Assembly (NCBI GenBank): GCA_016234205.1
Contig: JACRGN010000264.1
Span: 1-18,039 of the forward strand
Direction of reading: 5' to 3'
DNA: 18,039 bases
Source: Nitrospinota bacterium
GTDB lineage: Bacteria; Nitrospinota; Nitrospinia; UBA9942
The translations under genes and the position numbers were made by a program. Shown here piece after piece: positions 13,879-18,039 of the stretch. The notes under the pieces are model-generated. The model did not search any database. It had not been told where the DNA came from and worked only from the letters and a program-made list of their open reading frames with translations. Every line of letters starts with the position of its first letter. Within the stretch, counting starts at the first letter, position 1.

Positions 13879-14659
13879 ATTTTGCCTCATAGCCCCTCTG
13901 AGTTATCAGTTTATCCCCATACCGCACTGTCTGACTATTGCCAATAATTACTATAGAGAGCATACCAATCTCTTTCTCTGTAAAATTATGGAGGTCAGCA
14001 ATGACAATCCTCTCTCCTTCTCTGAAGCCGTTGGTAATAATGGCTACAGGTGTCTCTCCTGACCTGTATCTTTCAATAATCTCCCTTGTCCTTACTATCT
14101 GCTCTACCCTCTTTCTGCTCTTGGGATTATAAAGGACGATGACAAAATCCCCCTCAGCAGCACATCTGATTCTCTTCTCTATTACATCCCATGGTGTGAG
14201 GAGGTCGCTTAAACTCAAGACAACAAAGTCGTTCATTAGAGGTGCACCTACAAGTGAGGCGGCTGCATTGAGTGCCGGGACACCTGGCACTATCTCTATT
14301 TCAATCTGATGTTTTTTATTTAGCTCAAGGATTAGTCCCGCCATGCCATAAATCCCCGGATCGCCGCTGCTGATAAGGGAGACAATCTCACCTTTTTTAG
14401 CCAGCCTTAGGGCATCTCTGCATCGGTCAATCTCTTTTGTCATGCCAGATACAAAGACCCTCTGGTGTTTAATCAAAGGCTCGATTAAATCAACATAGAG
14501 TTTATAACCCATAATCACAGAAGACATATTGATAGCCTCTCTGGCAATGGGAGTTAAATGTCCAATATCACCTGGTCCAATGCCTACTACAAAAACCTTT
14601 CCTCTGCTATCGCTATCGTTGTCCCTTTCATCTTTGTCTTTGGCAGTAATAGTTGACAT
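13862..14659 (-). CDS. cbiH: Cobalt-precorrin-3 C17-methyltransferase
   Basis: A 265-residue SAM-dependent methyltransferase that methylates C17 and drives ring contraction in the anaerobic corrin pathway. Motifs are VVGIGPGDIGHLTPIA at the start of the fold, SSGDPGIYGMAGLILEL, VPGVPALNAAASLVGAPL and VIVLYNPKSRKR, the last diagnostic for CbiH/CobJ. The fold begins at residue 21; the preceding tail, MSTITAKDKDERDNDSDSRG, is not conserved and lies inside the end of cbiG. The start at 14659 is nevertheless supported by GGAGGA six bases before it, and there is no ATG, GTG or TTG nearer the fold. Overlaps are 73 nt with cbiG and 17 nt with cbiA. Confidence 0.93.
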   Translation of the reverse strand: MSTITAKDKDERDNDSDSRGKVFVVGIGPGDIGHLTPIAREAINMSSVIMGYKLYVDLIEPLIKHQRVFVSGMTKEIDRCRDALRLAKKGEIVSLISSGDPGIYGMAGLILELNKKHQIEIEIVPGVPALNAAASLVGAPLMNDFVVLSLSDLLTPWDVIEKRIRCAAEGDFVIVLYNPKSRKRVEQIVRTREIIERYRSGETPVAIITNGFREGERIVIADLHNFTEKEIGMLSIVIIGNSQTVRYGDKLITQRGYEAKYGDSF

Positions 14660-15390
14660 CTAAATCCTCCAAGAATGGCACAAGGTTCTGCCACAGAATA
14701 AACCCCGAGGGTATTTTTTACAAGCTCAGATTTTGAAAATCCCTCTTCTACTGTCTTAATCAATGCCTTATGGATGAACTTGAGGGGGATATTCAATCTT
14801 TCTGAAAGTTGAAGGATACCCTTTTCATCCCCCTTATCCTCAATGCTCGCGATAAGTCTTACCTCTTTTAATTCCCGAGTGATAAGCCTAAGCCCTTCCA
14901 TCACTGCATCTTCAAGGTAATCTACTGAAGTCCCACGGCGGCAGCCCATTCCGACTATAAGGGTCTTTGCTGCCTCAGAGCCTGTGGTAATGACAAAATC
15001 CCCCTGACAGATAAGTGCAACCCTTTCGGCAAGTCTGTTTGCACCACCTTCATGCCCTGATAAGGCACTTATGGCATAGCGCCCCATTTCATCTACTACA
15101 ACAACTGCAGGGTCCCTGTGCTTGTCCTGTATATGCTCTTTGATAATACGGAGGACAATGCCCATTGCCATGATAAAAATCAGAGAATCGTAATCCCCCC
15201 ATAGCTTTGATACCAATTCTTTTATAGTTTTATACCCGATAATGTCAGCGCGGTTTTCAATCAAGATTTCCTCAGGGGCGTAGAGGTCGCATCCCTGCTT
15301 ACACCATGCAGGGACAAGCTTAAGCCCTTCCTGTATCCTCCTCCCTACTTTGAGTCCCTGAGAGGTAATGGTAATGATTGCTGTTCTCAT
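14587..15390 (-). CDS. cbiG: Cobalt-precorrin-5A hydrolase
   Basis: A 267-residue CbiG that opens the delta-lactone of cobalt-precorrin-5A and releases acetaldehyde, a step unique to the oxygen-independent route. Signatures are FIMAMGIVLRIIKEH, VVVDEMGRYAISALSGHEGG and ANRLAERVA in the core, then VGMGCRRGTSVDYLEDAV and the conserved C-terminus LLLPKTKMKGTTIAIA. It is shorter than many CbiG proteins but all expected segments are present. Residues 25-33 (LVPAWCKQG) are encoded by a palindromic repeat shared with cbiL. The ATG at 15390 lacks an obvious Shine-Dalgarno and follows a repeat-filled gap of about 140 nt, the one break in an otherwise overlapping operon. Confidence 0.92.
   Translation of the reverse strand: MRTAIITITSQGLKVGRRIQEGLKLVPAWCKQGCDLYAPEEILIENRADIIGYKTIKELVSKLWGDYDSLIFIMAMGIVLRIIKEHIQDKHRDPAVVVVDEMGRYAISALSGHEGGANRLAERVALICQGDFVITTGSEAAKTLIVGMGCRRGTSVDYLEDAVMEGLRLITRELKEVRLIASIEDKGDEKGILQLSERLNIPLKFIHKALIKTVEEGFSKSELVKNTLGVYSVAEPCAILGGFRCQLLLPKTKMKGTTIAIAEERFL
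15292..15314. repeat. In-frame palindromic repeat in cbiG
   Basis: TCCCTGC and GCAGGGA form perfect 7-bp arms around a 9-nt loop. The first 20 bases, TCCCTGCTTACACCATGCAG, recur identically at 16828-16847 in cbiL. The coding strand reads LVPAWCKQG, between the GLKVGRRIQEGLK helix and the conserved DLYAPEE, as an extra loop. Confidence 0.9.
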
Positions 15391-15403
15391 AAATTAAATC
15401 TTT

Positions 15404-15532
15404 AGCCACAGACTTTCACGGACCAAAATATTTAAAAAATAATACGGAGAAAGGGGGAAGAAGATGGAGAAATGGAGAGATAATAAGTCAGATTCTTTTT
15501 TCTCCTTTTCTCCCTTTTCTCCATTCTCCTTA
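15404..15532. repeat. Intergenic composite repeat between cbiF and cbiG
   Basis: AGCCACAGACTTTCACGG begins at 15404 and matches the first 16 bases of the 3430-3517 element exactly; no matching right-hand CTGTGGCT end is present. It is followed by purine-rich GGAGAAA arms (15446-15480) facing pyrimidine-rich TCTCC units (15501-15529), an inverted pair like that at 12317-12412. The element occupies the only gap in the cbi operon. A 66-codon open frame here is low-complexity repeat sequence and is not called. Confidence 0.8.
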
Positions 15533-16288
15533 ATCTTTTTCTTTTGTTCTATAAGAGTGGCTGAAATCTTTATCATAGAGCATTGAATCACCACCCTTTC
15601 TATTCAAAACCTCACCCACCAATATTAAGGCAGTCCTTTTAATATCTCTCCCTTCCATCTTTTTCACAATATCATTGAGTGTTCCTATTACAATCCGCTC
15701 TTCTGGCAGCGTTACCTTGTATACAATAGCAATAGGTGTTGAAGGGGGATAGCCTGTCTTCAAGTCCTCAACGATTTCACCTAATTTTGATACGGACAGA
15801 AAGAGTATAAGGGTGGGTCTTGTTTTTATAATCTCCTTTAGATTTTCCTTTTCAGGAACAGGTGTATTCCCTCCAGAACGGGTAATGGTAATTGTCTGAC
15901 AGACTCCGGGGATGGTCAATTCCTGACACAGTGCCGCTGCTGCAGCCTGAAAGGAGCTTACACCAGGTATCCCCTCATAGGGGATACCCATGTCATCCAA
16001 TAATCTCATCTGCTCATTGATAGCCCCGTAAATAGAGGGGTCGCCGGAATGGATACGGGCAACATCAAAGTTCCTCTCTTTTGCTTTTCTGAATATATCA
16101 CCAATCTCATCAAGATTTAATGCGGCAGAATTGTGAATCTCCTTAGCATTGACGGCGTATTTCAGTATCTCCTCATTTACCAGTGAACCGGCATAGATAA
16201 CAATATCAGCCTTCTCGATGACCTCTTTCCCCTTGATAGTGATAAGCTTTGGGTCCCCTGGTCCAGCACCAATGAAATATACCTTCAT
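15530..16288 (-). CDS. cbiF: Cobalt-precorrin-4 C11-methyltransferase
   Basis: A 252-residue SAM-dependent methyltransferase adding the C11 methyl group in corrin synthesis. Evidence is VYFIGAGPGDPKLITIKG at the N-terminus, YAGSLVNEEILKY, ARIHSGDPSIYGAINEQ, and GIPGVSSFQAAAAALCQELT followed by QTITITR, the canonical CbiF/CobM sequence. The C-terminal LYDKDFSHSYR is also conserved. The last four residues (KEKD) lie at the edge of a repeat. It is coupled to cbiL by an ATGA overlap. All pocket motifs are intact. Confidence 0.95.
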   Translation of the reverse strand: MKVYFIGAGPGDPKLITIKGKEVIEKADIVIYAGSLVNEEILKYAVNAKEIHNSAALNLDEIGDIFRKAKERNFDVARIHSGDPSIYGAINEQMRLLDDMGIPYEGIPGVSSFQAAAAALCQELTIPGVCQTITITRSGGNTPVPEKENLKEIIKTRPTLILFLSVSKLGEIVEDLKTGYPPSTPIAIVYKVTLPEERIVIGTLNDIVKKMEGRDIKRTALILVGEVLNRKGGDSMLYDKDFSHSYRTKEKD

Positions 16289-17043
16289 CTTTTCCTCACG
16301 ATTATTGTGGAGAGGTAACCCTCCTTTTCTGAAACTGTAAAGGGCTCATTTGCACCATTGATTAATTTTTCCCCTTCCATCCCCACATGACTTCCAAAGA
16401 TACTATAACGGAGCAGATTCATCTCGCCAAGTAGATTTATAACTATAGGCAGTCTCTTTGCCGCCTTCATGATTACAATTGTGTCATTTTTTGTGATTAT
16501 TTCTCTTAAGTCTTCCATGTCGGAAGGCACAGGGCAGATACATATCCTCTCATCCTTTTCAGCAAGGGAGTAATCGAATCTTGCCGCCACTGCACTGTAG
16601 GCAGGGATACCCGGAATGGTCTCAATCTTAAGCTCAGGTGATAGCTCCTTTAAGGCGCTTATAAGATAGATGTATGTGCTGTAAAGAAGCGGGTCCCCGA
16701 TTGTCAGATATGCAACATCTTTACCCTCATTGACCTTTTGGAGTATAATTCTGGCAGAATTCAGGTATCTCTCTTTAAGCTCCTCTACATTTTTTGTCAT
16801 AGGAAATTCAATCTCAACAATCTCCTTTCCCTGCTTACACCATGCAGAGCCTGCCCCGTACTTGATACGGGGGACAAGTTTTTCATTCAGCGCCTTTTCA
16901 ACTATTTCTCTGGCGAGACTATCCTCCTTCATCTTTGCCTTAGGGGTGAAGATAATGTCTGCATTTTTAATAACTTTAAGTGCCTTCAGGGTTATCAATT
17001 CCGGGTCTCCGGGTCCTACGCCTACACCATAAAACTTATTCAT
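16285..17043 (-). CDS. cbiL: Cobalt-precorrin-2 C20-methyltransferase
   Basis: A 252-residue SAM-dependent methyltransferase acting first on cobalt-precorrin-2. It shows YGVGVGPGDPELITLKALKV, the strand IIFTPKAK, LTIGDPLLYSTYIYL, and IPGIPAYSAVAARF. Residues 56-72 (LVPRIKYGAGSAWCKQG) are absent from typical family members and come from a nested repeat. The insertion follows the conserved SLAREIVEK helix and precedes IEFPMTK, so the fold should survive. It overlaps cbiE by 8 nt and cbiF by 4 nt (ATGA), consistent with a coupled operon. Confidence 0.94.
   Translation of the reverse strand: MNKFYGVGVGPGDPELITLKALKVIKNADIIFTPKAKMKEDSLAREIVEKALNEKLVPRIKYGAGSAWCKQGKEIVEIEFPMTKNVEELKERYLNSARIILQKVNEGKDVAYLTIGDPLLYSTYIYLISALKELSPELKIETIPGIPAYSAVAARFDYSLAEKDERICICPVPSDMEDLREIITKNDTIVIMKAAKRLPIVINLLGEMNLLRYSIFGSHVGMEGEKLINGANEPFTVSEKEGYLSTIIVRKR
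16828..16878. repeat. Nested palindromic repeat in cbiL
   Basis: The 20-mer TCCCTGCTTACACCATGCAG (16828-16847) is identical to that in cbiG. In cbiG it is followed directly by GGGACAAG; here 24 extra bases intervene before GGACAAG. The extra bases contain the palindrome CCCCGTACTTGATACGGGG (16854-16872, 7-bp arms, 5-nt loop). In protein this adds exactly RIKYGAGS between LVP and AWCKQG. Confidence 0.9.
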
Positions 17044-17671
17044 CTTCTCTCCTTACAATTAAAAGGCTCAGCGATTCCTCAGGGAAATTATCGAAGTCAG
17101 CAAAAGAAATATCCGATATTTTCTCAGTCGGCATGGAGAGGTTTGATGCAACATAAAATCTGTATTTGCCTTTCGGGATTGAGCCTATCTTTATTTTTAC
17201 AAATTTGAGGTTATGCTCTGGATCGAGAAGGAGTATAAACCTGTCATTTTCCTTAAAGACCTTATTTATGTCTATGTCTTTATCACCATGAATGCTGAAG
17301 ACACTGTAATCTTTCCAGCTTTCCTTTATTTGACAGAAGGCATACTGGAAGGAGCTGACCCCCGGGACTGCCTCGCAGATCTCCCTCCCGAATCTTTCTA
17401 TTATCCTCTCTCCAAGGCTATGAAACAAGGGGTCTCCAGAAACGAGGAAGACTACCCTTTTATCCCCTTTAAGCCTATCCACATCTTCAAGAACCTTCTG
17501 GTAATTATTTTCCAGTACCAGAGTCCTTATATCCCTTTTCCTGACAAAATCAGCTATCAAACGCGTTGACCCTACAATCACATCTGCCTTTTCAATTACC
17601 TTCTTTCCCCTCAAGGTTATAAGGTCTTTAGTCCCGGGTCCACAGCCAACTATAAATATCTTTTTGTCCAT
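17036..17671 (-). CDS. cbiE: Cobalt-precorrin-7 C5-methyltransferase
   Basis: A 211-residue methyltransferase corresponding to the CbiE half of CobL. It has IVGCGPGTKDLITLRGKKVI, FLVSGDPLFHSLGERI, VPGVSSFQYAFCQIKESW and the late FILLLDPEHN. It methylates C5; C15 methylation with C12-acetate decarboxylation needs CbiT. CbiT normally follows or is fused to CbiE, but the next gene here is cbiL, so CbiT must be elsewhere. The start overlaps cbiD by 22 nt. No deviations in the SAM-binding motifs were seen. Confidence 0.93.
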   Translation of the reverse strand: MDKKIFIVGCGPGTKDLITLRGKKVIEKADVIVGSTRLIADFVRKRDIRTLVLENNYQKVLEDVDRLKGDKRVVFLVSGDPLFHSLGERIIERFGREICEAVPGVSSFQYAFCQIKESWKDYSVFSIHGDKDIDINKVFKENDRFILLLDPEHNLKFVKIKIGSIPKGKYRFYVASNLSMPTEKISDISFADFDNFPEESLSLLIVRREDE

Positions 17672-18039
17672 TTCACCCCTGACTTTGAAGCGCCAATTAA
17701 TTTCTTATCCATATTGAAGAGGAGTATGGGAATCGGAGAGTCTGTCTTTAAAAATTCTTTAACCCTTTCCTCTATCGTATCTGCAATATCATTCAACAAC
17801 TCCCCCTTCTGATACTGCTCAAGAATGGCTGTTATCCCCTCCACAGTAGGAGATTCCTTCATCTCCTCTATAAGCTCATCACCAACCTTACCTTTTAGAA
17901 ATTGAATAACATAATCGTTAGCCTGAGGAGATTTTGAGTAGTGGGTCTGAAAATATCCTCCCATAACCTTTGCCAGTTTCCCGGGATGACCTGATAGGAC
18001 AAACTTAAAACCCATCCTGTATGCATGTTTTAAAGTGAA
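17650..18039 (-). CDS. cbiD: Cobalt-precorrin-5B C1-methyltransferase, C-terminal part
   Basis: The last 130 codons of a frame that continues beyond the right edge. The segment GFKFVLSGHPGKLAKVMGGY followed by FQTHYSKSPQANDYV is the conserved C-terminal region of CbiD, which methylates C1 and is specific to the anaerobic pathway. The start codon lies outside the window, so length and N-terminus cannot be judged. It ends overlapping cbiE, making it the first visible gene of the operon; any promoter or cobalamin riboswitch would be farther right. Confidence 0.9.
   Translation of the reverse strand, partial: FTLKHAYRMGFKFVLSGHPGKLAKVMGGYFQTHYSKSPQANDYVIQFLKGKVGDELIEEMKESPTVEGITAILEQYQKGELLNDIADTIEERVKEFLKTDSPIPILLFNMDKKLIGASKSGVKWTKRYL

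Noticed and set aside
15394..15594. 66-codon minus-strand frame between cbiF and cbiG
   Set aside because: It is Lys/Glu- and Phe/Ser-rich low-complexity sequence read from the GGAGA/TCTCC repeat arms and overlaps the real end of cbiF; no ribosome-binding site or family match.
16730..17569. Plus-strand frames of 100-156 codons across cbiL and cbiE
   Set aside because: They are antisense to strongly conserved methyltransferase genes, and their translations resemble no family.

Overview
The window reads almost entirely from the minus strand and looks like chromosomal DNA of an uncultivated, Gram-negative, AT-leaning bacterium. A TonB-dependent receptor and periplasmic binding proteins imply an outer membrane. 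cbiD and cbiG mark the oxygen-independent (cobalt-early) cobalamin route. The heptameric repeats and the CCACAGA-type intergenic palindromes recall Nitrospirota, Desulfobacterota and related candidate phyla, but that placement is an impression, not a demonstrated assignment.

Layout in the direction of transcription (high to low coordinate). (1) 18039-12424: a tightly overlapping corrin-ring operon cbiD(partial)-cbiE-cbiL-cbiF-cbiG-cbiH-cbiA, followed at 12385-11483 by a BtuF-like corrinoid-binding protein with no permease or ATPase beside it. (2) 11234-8207: a PF04392-type periplasmic binding protein followed 7 nt later by a membrane histidine kinase (periplasmic domain, HAMP, GAF, HisKA, HATPase), with no response regulator in view. 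(3) 8150-7466: a possible small ORF and a DUF6036-like nucleotidyltransferase. (4) 7354-3520: a TonB-dependent receptor, a TumE-type toxin with its acidic upstream partner, and a KASIII-like ketosynthase, all nearly contiguous. (5) 3412-1: a scarred region holding an intact UPF0175/DUF3368 toxin-antitoxin pair, an MNT nucleotidyltransferase with only a stub of its HEPN partner, two decayed C-terminal pieces of an AMP-dependent acyl-CoA ligase, a decayed copy of the start of a thiamine-pyrophosphate enzyme, and the nearly complete parent of that copy (acetolactate synthase-like, running off the left edge).

The strongest unusual signal is repeat DNA rather than a new enzyme system. Arrays of degenerate 7-bp units occur between genes, often as two inverted arms, and also inside reading frames. 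Because three 7-bp units equal seven codons, the in-gene arrays make seven-residue peptide repeats (NEELRIK, SQKPEVR, QDTRCKM) without stopping translation. A second class, short palindromes, sits in frame in the receptor, the kinase, cbiG and cbiL. The cbiG and cbiL copies share an identical 20-mer, and the cbiL copy carries a second palindrome exactly 24 nt (8 codons) long nested inside it. The signal peptide, start codon and ribosome-binding site of the BtuF-like gene also lie in repeat DNA. The genes are otherwise recognisable; I see no clearly new multi-gene system.

No rRNA, tRNA, CRISPR array or complete insertion sequence was seen. Non-coding stretches are short (the longest, 11235-11482, is mainly a repeat element), and no cobalamin riboswitch was recognised upstream of the receptor or the BtuF-like gene.
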